A stretch of DNA of 64,000 nt from Streptomyces sp. ICBB 8177 (lineage in GTDB: Bacteria; Actinomycetota; Actinomycetes; Streptomycetales; Streptomycetaceae). Below are positions 26,421-34,818 of this stretch, in pieces (position 1 is the first letter of the stretch; every line of letters starts with the position of its first letter). Both the position numbers and the translations under genes were made by a program. The notes under the pieces were generated by a model. It was not told where the DNA came from. It did no database searches and was given only the letters and a program-made list of their open reading frames with translations. The stretch is taken from contig NZ_NSKH01000003.1 in the NCBI RefSeq assembly GCF_003144095.1, positions 258,086 to 322,085 on the forward strand, given 5' to 3'.

Positions 26421-28342
26421 ACACGGGGACGACGGCGGTCGCGGACACCGGTGCGCCGGTCGGGTCGGACACCGGCGTCCGATCCGGCGCGCGGGTCGGG
26501 TCGGACGCCGGTACGACGACCGGCGCCGAGGCCGCGACGGACGTCGGCAAGGGCGTCGCGACAAACGTCATGGCGCGCGTCGCGCACCTGGAGCGGCGTT
26601 TCGGCGACCCCCGCGACCCCGGCAACCCGCTCGGCTTCCGCGCCCTGCTCGCCGCCGAGGAGCGGCAGGAACTGCCGGCCGAGGCCGAGGGACTGCTGAC
26701 CGACGAGGGCTTCGGCGCCGAACTGGTGCCCGCGGCCCTCGGCGGGCGGCTGGTCCGCGCCGACACCCTCGCGCGCGTGCTGCGGCCGGTCTTCCGGCGG
26801 GACGTGGCGCTCGGCTTCGGCCACGGCATCACCTCGCTGTTCGCCGCCTCCGCGGTCTGGGTGGCCGGCTCGCCCGAGCAACAGCGGTCACTGGCACGGT
26901 TGTTGTGCGGCGGTGGGCGGGCCACCATCGTGCACCACTCCCTCGCGCACGGCAGCGGACTGCTGCGCGGCGAGGTGGGCGCCGAGCGGACGCGAGGAGG
27001 CTTCTCGCTCACCGGCCGCAAGGACATGGTGATCAACGCCCACCGCGCCGAGGCGCTGGTGGCCTACGCCCGCAATCTGCCCTCCACGCCCGGCGCGGGC
27101 AGCCACTCGGTGCTGCTGGTCGACCCCGACCGGCTGCCGCCCGGCGGCATGGAGACGCTGCCGCGCAAGCTGACGACCGGCATGCGCGGCTGCCACTTCG
27201 GCGGATACGCCTTCCACGACTGCGAGGTCGGACCCGAGGCGCTGGTCGGGTCCTACGGCGAGGGCGTGCGGCTGGCGCTGCGCACCTTCCAGCTCAACCG
27301 GTCGCTGATCCCCGCCGCCGTGATCGCCTCCGTCGACACCGTGCTGCGCACCGCCGTCGCCGCCGCGCTGGCCGGACGGCCCGGCGGACCCGAGGGGCGG
27401 CACCGGCCGCTGCTCGCCGGGGTCTTCGCCGACCTGCTGGCCGCCGACGCGATGGCGACGACCGCGTTGCGGGCCCTGCACCTGGTGCCGGACGGGGCGC
27501 ATCTGGCGGCGGCCGAGGTCAAGTACCTCGTGCCCGACCTGCTCCGCGACGACCTGGAGGAACTGGCCACCGTGCTGGGCGCCTCCGGCTACCAGGGCGG
27601 GGACGGCGACGGGGATCGCGGCGCGCTGTCGAAACTGCTGCGCGACCTGCCGGCCGCGGGCCTCGGCCACGCCGGCACCGCCGCCTGCCAGGCCGTGGTC
27701 ATCCCCCAACTCCCGCTGCTGGCACGGCGTTCCTGGTTCCGCGCCGCCGAACCGCCGGACGCGGTCTTCCGCCCCGGCGCCGGCCTGCCCGAGCTGGACC
27801 TGGCGGCGCTCGGCCTCGCGGGCGGGGACGACCTGCTGGCCGCCGGGCTCACCGCCACCGCCGCCCGGCTCCGCGACAGCGCCGTGCCGGGCGACGCGCC
27901 GGCCACGCTGAAGCGTTACGCGGACGCGTTCGTGCGCGAGTTGTGGGCGCTGCACGACCGCTGCCGGGAGCTGGAGGTGGGCGACCGCGCGGCGCTGTCG
28001 AACCCCGAGATGTGCGCGCTGGCCGACCGGCACGCGCTGATCTCCGCCGCCGGCGCGGTGCTGGCGACGTGGGAACGGCTCGCCACGGGGAACGCGGCAG
28101 GTGCGGACGGCGCAGGCGACGCGCGTGGCGAGGGAGGCGCGGCGGACGCGGGCGGCTTCCTCGCCGACCCCTCCTGGGCCGTGCTGGCGCTGCAACGACT
28201 CGGCGGCAGGCTGGGCCTGGCCCTGCCCGCGCCGCCCACCGGTTGTGTGGACCGGGTGCTGCACGAGGTGGTGGGACGTTTCCGTGCGGGGACCGCCTAC
28301 GACCTCTACGCGGCTCCCCTTGCGGAAGGTGGTGGAACGTGA
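26417..28342 (+). CDS. Large acyl-CoA/acyl-ACP dehydrogenase-family protein
   Basis: 641 residues, longer than a typical acyl-CoA dehydrogenase (~390). A low-complexity Gly/Asp/Thr-rich leader (residues ~1-45) precedes the N-terminal helical domain; the central domain has the flavin-contacting stretch ATIVHHSLAHGSGLLRGEVG and FSLTGRKDMVINAHRAE; the C-terminal helical domain starts near GVRLALRTFQLNRSLIPA. An extra C-terminal helical region of ~150 residues follows. Start GTG 26417 overlaps the FAAL stop (GTGA). Likely introduces a double bond into the FAAL-activated acyl chain; acyl-ACP rather than CoA is the expected substrate by context. Confidence 0.85.
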   Translation: MNTGTTAVADTGAPVGSDTGVRSGARVGSDAGTTTGAEAATDVGKGVATNVMARVAHLERRFGDPRDPGNPLGFRALLAAEERQELPAEAEGLLTDEGFGAELVPAALGGRLVRADTLARVLRPVFRRDVALGFGHGITSLFAASAVWVAGSPEQQRSLARLLCGGGRATIVHHSLAHGSGLLRGEVGAERTRGGFSLTGRKDMVINAHRAEALVAYARNLPSTPGAGSHSVLLVDPDRLPPGGMETLPRKLTTGMRGCHFGGYAFHDCEVGPEALVGSYGEGVRLALRTFQLNRSLIPAAVIASVDTVLRTAVAAALAGRPGGPEGRHRPLLAGVFADLLAADAMATTALRALHLVPDGAHLAAAEVKYLVPDLLRDDLEELATVLGASGYQGGDGDGDRGALSKLLRDLPAAGLGHAGTAACQAVVIPQLPLLARRSWFRAAEPPDAVFRPGAGLPELDLAALGLAGGDDLLAAGLTATAARLRDSAVPGDAPATLKRYADAFVRELWALHDRCRELEVGDRAALSNPEMCALADRHALISAAGAVLATWERLATGNAAGADGAGDARGEGGAADAGGFLADPSWAVLALQRLGGRLGLALPAPPTGCVDRVLHEVVGRFRAGTAYDLYAAPLAEGGGT

Positions 28343-29220
28343 ACGGCCGTCTGGCGCGGGACACGGGGCGTACGGCGTGGGCCGCGGACCGTACGACACT
28401 GGCCGAGCCGATCTCGATGCCCGGCATCGAGGGGCCGTGGAGCAAGGTGCGGCAGTCGGTCAGCTGGACCGGGCACGCCGTCGTGCACGCCTACTGGCAG
28501 GAGTGGCTGCCCGCGGCGCTCGCCGACCCCGAACTGCGCAACCTGCTCGGCAGCCGCGACTGGCAGCGCTTCAGCGGCCTGTCCGACCCCGAGGCGCGCT
28601 CCCGGTTCGCCGCCTCCCGGCTGATGGTGCGCTACGCGGCCGGGGCCGCGCTGCACGTGCCGCCGGACAGCGTGGAGCTGGCGTACAAGCCGGGCGGGCG
28701 GCCTTACCTGCGCGGCTGCGACCAGGTGGACGTCAGCCTCAGCCACACCAAGGACCTGATGGTCGTCGGCCTCAACCGGCGCGGCCGGATCGGCGTCGAC
28801 ACCGAACTCGCCGACCGCCGCATCCAGTACACGTCCGTGGAACGGCAGTTGTGCACCCCGGCCGAACGCGAGCTGCTTGCCGACCTGCCGGAACCGGCGC
28901 GCGAACGGGAACTGCTGCGGATCTGGACGCTGAAGGAGGCGTACACCAAGGCGCTCGGGCAGGGCATGCGGCTGGGCTTCAACCAGTTCGGCTTCGGCGC
29001 CGACGGCACCTCGCTGCTGACCCCCGACGGCCGCCAGGCGTCCCGGGGGGAGTGGTCGTTCGGCACGTTCTGGCTGCCGGACCGCTACCTGGTCAGCGTG
29101 GCCTGCCAGGACTCCGGCGCGGAGAGCGACGGGGACACCTCGGTGGACACCATGCTGGACGAGGGGTTCCTCGGCGAGGTCGTCGACCTGCTCAGCCGGT
29201 CGGAGCACAAGGGACAATGA
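28339..29220 (+). CDS. 4'-phosphopantetheinyl transferase (Sfp type)
   Basis: 293 residues. The P-pant transferase motifs are DVSLSHTKDLMVVGLN, RIGVDTELADRRI (Mg-binding Asp, Glu) and IWTLKEAYTKALGQGMRLGF (the WxxKEAxxKxxG signature). It converts apo- to holo-carrier proteins and is the likely activator of the cluster ACP. Residues 1-60 are an extended N-terminal domain as in Sfp enzymes. GTG 28339 overlaps the preceding stop, so FAAL, dehydrogenase and PPTase are translationally coupled. Confidence 0.92.
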   Translation: MNGRLARDTGRTAWAADRTTLAEPISMPGIEGPWSKVRQSVSWTGHAVVHAYWQEWLPAALADPELRNLLGSRDWQRFSGLSDPEARSRFAASRLMVRYAAGAALHVPPDSVELAYKPGGRPYLRGCDQVDVSLSHTKDLMVVGLNRRGRIGVDTELADRRIQYTSVERQLCTPAERELLADLPEPARERELLRIWTLKEAYTKALGQGMRLGFNQFGFGADGTSLLTPDGRQASRGEWSFGTFWLPDRYLVSVACQDSGAESDGDTSVDTMLDEGFLGEVVDLLSRSEHKGQ

Positions 29221-29408
29221 GCGGGCCGGGACCAGGCCGACCCCGGCGGCCGGACCCCGGCACCACGCGCACCGCCACGCACAGCGCCTCGCACACCGCG
29301 GGAAAGCTTTGAGTTGGGTGCGTTGTCGCTCGTACGTCCATTCGTGAGGGTGATAATCGGGATCACGGCAACCGGCCAGACGGTAGGAACCTGCAATACG
29401 GGGGAAGC

Positions 29409-30014
29409 GTGATCCGGATCCTCATAGCCGAAGACATGCACATGCTGCGCAGAGCCCTGGTCGCGCTGCTGGACCTGGAGGACGACATCGAGATCGTGGC
29501 GGAGCTGTCCTCCGGCGCCGAGATCGTCCCCACCGCCCAGGCGCTGCGGCCCGACGTCGCCGTGCTCGACATCGACCTGCCCGGCACCGACGGCATCACC
29601 GCCGCGCAGGCCCTGCACTCCGCGCTGCCCGAGTGCCGCACCCTGATCCTCACCAGCCTCGGCCGCCCGGGCAACCTGCGCCGGGCCCTGGCCGCGCACG
29701 CCTCCGGCTTCCTGCTCAAGGACGCGGAACCCGACGCGCTCGCCGCCGCGATCCGCAAGGTGGCGGCCGGGGAACGGGTCATCGACCCGCAGCTGGCGCT
29801 GGCCGCGCTGGACACCGGGGGCTCGCCGCTGACCGAACGCGAACTGGAGGTGCTGCGGCTGGCGGCGGACGGCGAGGAGCCCTCCCAGATCGCCTCGCGC
29901 CTCTTCCTGTCCGCCGGGACCGTGCGCAACTACCTGACCACGGTGGTCACCAAGCTGAACGCGCGTAACCGGGTGGACGCGATCCGTATCGCGCGTGAGG
30001 CGGGCTGGCTCTAG
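29409..30014 (+). CDS. NarL/LuxR-type response regulator
   Basis: 201 residues. Receiver domain with acidic pocket IAEDMHM, phosphoacceptor Asp54 in DVAVLDIDLPGTDG and Lys in SGFLLKDAEPD, then a C-terminal LuxR helix-turn-helix (LTERELEVLRLAADGEEPSQIA, SAGTVRNYLTTVVTKL). Probably partners the histidine kinase encoded convergently 41 nt away, and controls the cluster around it. GTG 29409 follows GGGGGAAGC. Confidence 0.93.
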   Translation: MIRILIAEDMHMLRRALVALLDLEDDIEIVAELSSGAEIVPTAQALRPDVAVLDIDLPGTDGITAAQALHSALPECRTLILTSLGRPGNLRRALAAHASGFLLKDAEPDALAAAIRKVAAGERVIDPQLALAALDTGGSPLTERELEVLRLAADGEEPSQIASRLFLSAGTVRNYLTTVVTKLNARNRVDAIRIAREAGWL

Positions 30015-30055
30015 CATCCCGGCCCCCGCACGCCGGCGTCTGCGCGCGGACACCG

Positions 30056-31228
30056 TCAGGCGCCCGCGGAGGCCGGTTCGGGCAGGGGTATTCGGGCGGT
30101 GAGGTGGAACCAGCCGTCCTCGTGGCGGGCGGTGAGGGTGCCGCCCAGGCGGCTGACGCGGGTGGTGAGGTTGCCGATGCCGCTGCCCTGGTCGGCGGGC
30201 GAGGGGGCGGCGGTCGCCGTTGACGCGCCGTCGTTGGCCAGCCGCAGCACGACCGCGTGGCCGGTGTGCGCGGTGCTGATGGCGCAGTGCTCGGCCTTGC
30301 TGTGCCGCAGGACGTTGGTGAGCCCCTCGCGCAGGACGGTGGCCAGGACGGTGTCGGTGTCCGCGGGCAGCGGGGTGTCGGTGACCTCGACGGTGGTGTG
30401 GATACCGGTGGCGGTGAGCATGCTGTGCGCGGCCTTGGCCTCGTCGGCCAGGCTCATCTGGCGGTAGCCGCGGGCGACGGTGCGCACGTCGGCGAGGGCC
30501 TGGCGGCTGGTGTGCAGGATCTCGGCCAGTTCGTGCTGGGCGCGGGTGGTGTCGCGGGGGACGAGGCGGTTGGCGAGTTCGCACTTGAGGGTGATGGTGG
30601 ACAGGCTGTAGCCGAGCAGGTCGTGCAGGTCGCGGGCGAACCGCAGGCGTTCGGTGGTCACCGCGAGCCGCGTCAGCTCGGCGCGCGAGCGGTGCACCGT
30701 CTCCACCAGGTCGGTGAGGCGGGAAAGGCCGAAGACGATGAGGGAGTTGAGCAGGAACTCGACGGTCAGGTACACGATGTTCCAGCTGTCGCCGACCCGC
30801 AGCACGACCGCCAGATCGCCCGCGAACACGGCCGCGAACACCGGCCAGGCCACCCGTTGCGGCAGCACCAGCAGCGCCGACGCCGCGAGCAGCGGGATCA
30901 TGCCGATCAGGTCCTGGCCGACCACGAGGACCGGCACGAACGCCAGCAGCGCCTGGGCCGCGAGCGTCGCGTACCGGGAACGGTCCGGCAGCCGCACGTG
31001 ACGAGGGAAGGAGTGGCACAGCTGGAGGGCGAAGTTGGCGGCCAGCACCAGACAGCCGACGGCCAGCCGCCACGCGGAGTGCGCGTCCTTGACGAGGTAG
31101 GCGCAGTCGATCAGGCAGAAGCCGGTGACCAGAGCCGTGGTGGCTCCCACGGCCAGGCGTGAGGGCAGGTCGCCCGCCACCGCTCTCAGCGAATCGGACG
31201 CGCGCGTGCCGAACCGTACGACCTTCAA
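30056..31228 (-). CDS. NarL-family sensor histidine kinase
   Basis: 390 residues: five or six membrane helices in residues ~20-170 without a large external domain, then a HisKA_3 dimerisation helix with phosphoacceptor His202 in RFARDLHDLLGYSLSTI, and an HATPase domain (VLREGLTNVLRHSKAEHC as N-box, GSGIGNLTTRVSRLGG as G-box). It probably senses a membrane or lipophilic signal. It is transcribed in the same direction as, and 111 nt after, the TOMM genes, so it may be the last gene of that operon. Confidence 0.93.
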   Translation of the reverse strand: MKVVRFGTRASDSLRAVAGDLPSRLAVGATTALVTGFCLIDCAYLVKDAHSAWRLAVGCLVLAANFALQLCHSFPRHVRLPDRSRYATLAAQALLAFVPVLVVGQDLIGMIPLLAASALLVLPQRVAWPVFAAVFAGDLAVVLRVGDSWNIVYLTVEFLLNSLIVFGLSRLTDLVETVHRSRAELTRLAVTTERLRFARDLHDLLGYSLSTITLKCELANRLVPRDTTRAQHELAEILHTSRQALADVRTVARGYRQMSLADEAKAAHSMLTATGIHTTVEVTDTPLPADTDTVLATVLREGLTNVLRHSKAEHCAISTAHTGHAVVLRLANDGASTATAAPSPADQGSGIGNLTTRVSRLGGTLTARHEDGWFHLTARIPLPEPASAGA

Positions 31229-31339
31229 TGCTCCCCCAGCGGTTGCAGGTCTGTTGGGCTGCCAGGCAGCCCACCGGAAATCTACCGGAGCGCCGGAATA
31301 AGGGAAGAGGCGGCCGATCGGCCGGTTGTCCGTGTTCCG

Positions 31340-32017
31340 TCAGCTCCGGAGGTGACGGGTCTCCTCGCCGGCCTCGACGCCCTCGACCAGGCCGACTCCC
31401 GCGAGGTAGGCCGTGACGGCGTCCACCGCGCGTTCCGGGACGCGGGCGCGCGGCAGCGTCAGCAGACCGGCCGGGTCGTGCACCGCCCGGGTGTCCAGCC
31501 GCCCCAGCAGGCGGAACGCCTCGGGCCGGTGGAACTCCACCCGGTACGGCACACCGGGTGCCTCAAGCGCCGCCCAGCCGTCCTCGTAGCGCACGACCGC
31601 GGACTCGATCAGCCGGGCGCGCCCCGGATCAGGACACGGCTGGGGTGCGAAGCGGGCGCCGGGCAGCAACGGCACGACCGACAACAGGGGTTCGGCGCCC
31701 AGCGCGAGGGTGCGCACCGTGACCGAACTCAACTGCGCGAGCTCCGCCAGCAGGGCGCGGGCGTCGTCGCCGACCGCGTCCGACGGCGTGTCGTACCGGG
31801 GGAAGTCGTCGACGACGTTGCGCAGCGAGACCGACCCGAGGAGCATCCTGCGGACCGCCTCGCGCAGCAGACCGCTCGGACGGGGAACGCGCAGTTCCCC
31901 GTCCGGGGTCCTGACCACGAGCGGGCCCTCGGGGCCCGCGCCGGACTCCGTGTGGGTGTCCTCGCGCAGCGACCAGTACTCCGACAGCTCGGGGGCCGCC
32001 AGGCTGTTGATCGTCAT
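31340..32017 (-). CDS. TOMM-operon protein resembling the non-catalytic N-terminal half of SagB dehydrogenases
   Basis: 225 residues, ATG 32017. The opening ELSEYWSLREDTHTE, the small beta-rich segment LVVRTPDGELRVPRPSG and a leucine-rich helical C-terminus resemble the winged-helix N-terminal region of long SagB-type azoline dehydrogenases. The FMN-binding nitroreductase domain that should follow is absent; the next gene on this strand is an unrelated kinase. It lies 50 nt after the cyclodehydratase gene in the same direction. Either a truncated dehydrogenase whose azolines stay unoxidised, or an accessory scaffold. Homology is by pattern only and should be treated as tentative. Confidence 0.5.
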   Translation of the reverse strand: MTINSLAAPELSEYWSLREDTHTESGAGPEGPLVVRTPDGELRVPRPSGLLREAVRRMLLGSVSLRNVVDDFPRYDTPSDAVGDDARALLAELAQLSSVTVRTLALGAEPLLSVVPLLPGARFAPQPCPDPGRARLIESAVVRYEDGWAALEAPGVPYRVEFHRPEAFRLLGRLDTRAVHDPAGLLTLPRARVPERAVDAVTAYLAGVGLVEGVEAGEETRHLRS

Positions 32018-32067
32018 GGAAACCGTCCTCGGGGGGAGTGGTCGGTCGCATGGGCGCGTGGGCGCGG

Positions 32068-34359
32068 TCACAGGAAGAGCGGAACCGGGTTGAGGTCCTC
32101 GTAGCGGGTGGGGCGGGTGAGCCTGCCGAGCGCCACGGGGACGTCGAACAGCCGGCCCGGCGCGAAGCGCGGCCAGTGCGGGCGCAGGCCCGGCACGACG
32201 ACCTTCACGACCGGCAGACCCACGTCGGGCCGGGTCTGGTCCAGCACCAGCAGTTCCAAGCCCCGTTCGGTCAGCAGCCGTTGTGCGGCGCTGATGTCGT
32301 CCCGCAGATCGGCCCCGGGGGTGTAGGGGTGATCGTCGGGCCGGGTCGCCGGCAGTGCGGGATCCGGCACGGCGTACGGCTGGTTGTTGATGGTCGCCTC
32401 CCGCATCCACTCCAGGACCCTCGGGTCCCGCACGCCGTAGCCGGTGCCGTCGGCCTGCGCCTGGAGCACGTTCGGCAGCAGCTGGTTCAGCTCGGTCAGC
32501 GCCCGGCGCAGCGCGATCCTCGGGTCGAAGTGCGCGCCGAAGCCGAACATGATGTCCTGCGCGGGCTTGTCGACCCGGCGGGAGACCGCGGCGAAGACCG
32601 GGATGCCGAAGTCCGAGGTCAGGTCGAGGGCCCACACCTCACGCAGCAACGAGGCGTGCACCCGGCGCAGTTCGGTGTTCCACTCGTCGGCGAAGGCGTC
32701 GAGGTCCACCCCCGGCTGCCGGGTGCGGTTGTACCACCACAGCGCCACCGCGTCCCGCTCCACCAGCTCCAGGAAGCCCTGGAGCACCGCGTCCTCCAGG
32801 CTCCCGCCGGCCGCGTTGCCGTTGGAGTGGCCCATGCAGTACGCGGCGCCGCGCGGCTGCGGCACGTTGTAGTAGAGGAACGCGGTCGGCAGCAGCTTGT
32901 GCCTGCCCTCGGTGAGCGACCAGACCGGCGTCCAGTCGATCGCCGCCTCCTCGTCGAACGGGTCGCACACCTGCGAGGCGGGCGCGTGCTCGGCGTTCCA
33001 CCGCTCGCGGCCCGCGAACTGCCGCTCGTCGTACAGCTGCACGGCGTCCGGGTGGATCGCCCGGTCGGCCAGCGCGCGGTAACTGCCGCGCACGACCGGC
33101 TCGTCGCCCTGGAAGTAGCCCGAGTGCCGCTCCAGCGCCTCGGCCAGCGCGCCGGTGCGGGCCTGCTCCGGTGTGGTGCCCTTGCCGCCGCTGGTGCTGC
33201 GCAGGCAGGCGCGCACCGCGCCGATGCCCCGCGGGTCGGCGACCGGGTTCAGGCCCGCGTGGAAGGAGTTGAGGAACTCCGGCCCCCGCTGGTCCCGCCG
33301 GATCTCCTTGACCAGGCCGGTGACCGGGTCGAGCAGATGGCCGTAGGCCTCCGTCAACTGCGCCGGGGTGAGCGCCCGGTGACCGCCCCCGGCCGTGTCG
33401 TTCTTCAGCCGCGAGCCGAGCACCACCGGCGCCGTGACCCGGGCGGCGACCAGACCGGGATCGCCGCACACCTCGCACTGCGGGCGGCGCTGCACCGGGT
33501 GGTGGCCGCCCTGGAGGGTCAGGCTGTCCAGACACCACAGCTGGTGCTGACCGGGGTGGCGGTGCCCCGCCAGCCACTTGGCCGCCTCCAGCGCGGCCAG
33601 TTGCAGCCCCGCCTGCCGGGTAGCCGGCAGCCCGAAGGCCGTACGCGGCAGGGGGCCGTCGCGGTCAAGGCAGCGCTGCACGTGTGCCTCGACCTGCCGG
33701 CCACGCCACAACCGGTCCGCCAGGCAGGCCCAGCAGGCGCGTTCTGCGAGGCCGAAGAACGGCCCGACCCACAGGTGGGTGCCGTCGATCGTCACCGGCA
33801 GCCAGGGCCGGCCCGCCGCGCGGTGCGCGGCGTCGATCTCCTTCAGCTCGGGGTTGAGGTAGTCGTCGCAGAGCACCACCGTCAGGTCGGCGTTGTCCGC
33901 GAGGCGGGGCGGTGGCGTGCGCAGCCCGGCCGCGGCCAGGGACTGCTGGAGCGAGGTGAGAGCGGTTCCCCCCACCGACATCGCGTGCACGGAACTCGTG
34001 GCGCGTGCCGTGGTGGCGTCGGTGCCGTCCAGACCGGCGGCCTCCCAGTAGGCGTGCTCGGCGGCTGCCTCGCATGCCAGAGAAGCGTTCGGGCGGGCGG
34101 AGACCAGTCCGGCCTCGGTGAGCCGGGCTATGAGCCGGGCGATCTGTTGTGCGGACAAGACGCCGGACGCGTCCGCGATGACCTCTTGCAGGCATCGGGT
34201 GCCGTCCAGCAGCGGGGCGAGCCGTGCGATCTGCTCGCCGTGAAGCGCGGTGACGCGTTGGTCGGAGAGCACGTACACGGCTTCGCCGGGTACCTGCTCC
34301 ACGCGCAGATGCGGTCGAAATCCCAGCAGCGCGCTGCTGCTGTCCCCCGGGACCGCCAT
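32068..34359 (-). CDS. Fused E1-like/YcaO azoline cyclodehydratase (TOMM C-D protein)
   Basis: 763 residues in three parts. Residues ~1-95 are a PqqD-like RiPP recognition element (RVEQVPGEAVYVLSDQRV, LIARLTEAGLV) that would bind a precursor leader. Residues ~120-330 are a ThiF/E1-like domain with two CxxC zinc pairs (ACWACLADRL, QCEVCGDPG). Residues ~370-763 are a YcaO domain with ATP-site pieces SGGKGTTPEQARTGALAEAL, ERHSGYFQGDE, DAVLQGFLELVERDAVALWW and ALTELNQL, ending in NPVPLFL, a variant of the PxPxP tail. The enzyme uses ATP to turn Cys, Ser or Thr of a peptide into thiazoline or oxazoline rings. It follows the precursor gene by 3 nt. Confidence 0.92.
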   Translation of the reverse strand: MAVPGDSSSALLGFRPHLRVEQVPGEAVYVLSDQRVTALHGEQIARLAPLLDGTRCLQEVIADASGVLSAQQIARLIARLTEAGLVSARPNASLACEAAAEHAYWEAAGLDGTDATTARATSSVHAMSVGGTALTSLQQSLAAAGLRTPPPRLADNADLTVVLCDDYLNPELKEIDAAHRAAGRPWLPVTIDGTHLWVGPFFGLAERACWACLADRLWRGRQVEAHVQRCLDRDGPLPRTAFGLPATRQAGLQLAALEAAKWLAGHRHPGQHQLWCLDSLTLQGGHHPVQRRPQCEVCGDPGLVAARVTAPVVLGSRLKNDTAGGGHRALTPAQLTEAYGHLLDPVTGLVKEIRRDQRGPEFLNSFHAGLNPVADPRGIGAVRACLRSTSGGKGTTPEQARTGALAEALERHSGYFQGDEPVVRGSYRALADRAIHPDAVQLYDERQFAGRERWNAEHAPASQVCDPFDEEAAIDWTPVWSLTEGRHKLLPTAFLYYNVPQPRGAAYCMGHSNGNAAGGSLEDAVLQGFLELVERDAVALWWYNRTRQPGVDLDAFADEWNTELRRVHASLLREVWALDLTSDFGIPVFAAVSRRVDKPAQDIMFGFGAHFDPRIALRRALTELNQLLPNVLQAQADGTGYGVRDPRVLEWMREATINNQPYAVPDPALPATRPDDHPYTPGADLRDDISAAQRLLTERGLELLVLDQTRPDVGLPVVKVVVPGLRPHWPRFAPGRLFDVPVALGRLTRPTRYEDLNPVPLFL

Positions 34360-34362
34360 GGG

Positions 34363-34521
34363 TCAGGCGGCTGTTCTGCCGTCGGCAACCTGGTCGGTCA
34401 CCAGGTAAGTGGTTCCGCACGTGGCGCAGATGGTGGCGCAGTCGCGATCCAGGTCGATCGTCAGTTCCTCGATGAACAGTTCGTCGTAACGGACCGTGGT
34501 GCCCGTGGGCGTGGCGTTCAT
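34363..34521 (-). CDS. Short TOMM/azol(in)e peptide precursor
   Basis: 52 residues, ATG 34521 to TGA 34363, placed immediately before the cyclodehydratase. ACGGGAGAC precedes the start. The leader part is acidic and contains DELFIEELTIDLDRD, a helix of the kind bound by RiPP recognition elements. The core carries three Cys (28, 32, 35) and five Thr in DCATICATCGTTYLVT, all in the spacing expected for heterocycle formation, then a short tail DQVADGRTAA. The reading as precursor rests on size, composition and position. A tiny Cys-rich zinc protein is the alternative, but only three Cys make that less likely. Confidence 0.75.
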   Translation of the reverse strand: MNATPTGTTVRYDELFIEELTIDLDRDCATICATCGTTYLVTDQVADGRTAA

Positions 34522-34818
34522 GTCGTCTCCCGTGTGAACCGTGTTGGGTGGATCACCAACTCGCTCGCGAGGCGGCTGACTTGCGGTGGCGCCGCCCTTG
34601 AGGTGACACCGAGTCTGCTGAAACCGGCCCGGTGGTCACCAGTGCCGCGCTCATGAGGCGCACGTGAAAATCTCATGCCTCGGACCAGTGGAAACGCACG
34701 CCCGCTTCAGGAGTACGGCACTGTCGGCGCGGGGCAGCCGGATGGGACCTTCGTAACGCTCGAAAAGCCCGTACCGAACCGATCGGAGCATCGGGCAGAC
34801 CATGCCACGGAGGAAGCA

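Noticed and set aside
34363..34521. Radical SAM or zinc-finger reading of the CxxxCxxC pattern in the small peptide
   Set aside because: Only 52 residues with no fold to support a cluster, and placement directly before a cyclodehydratase favours a precursor core.
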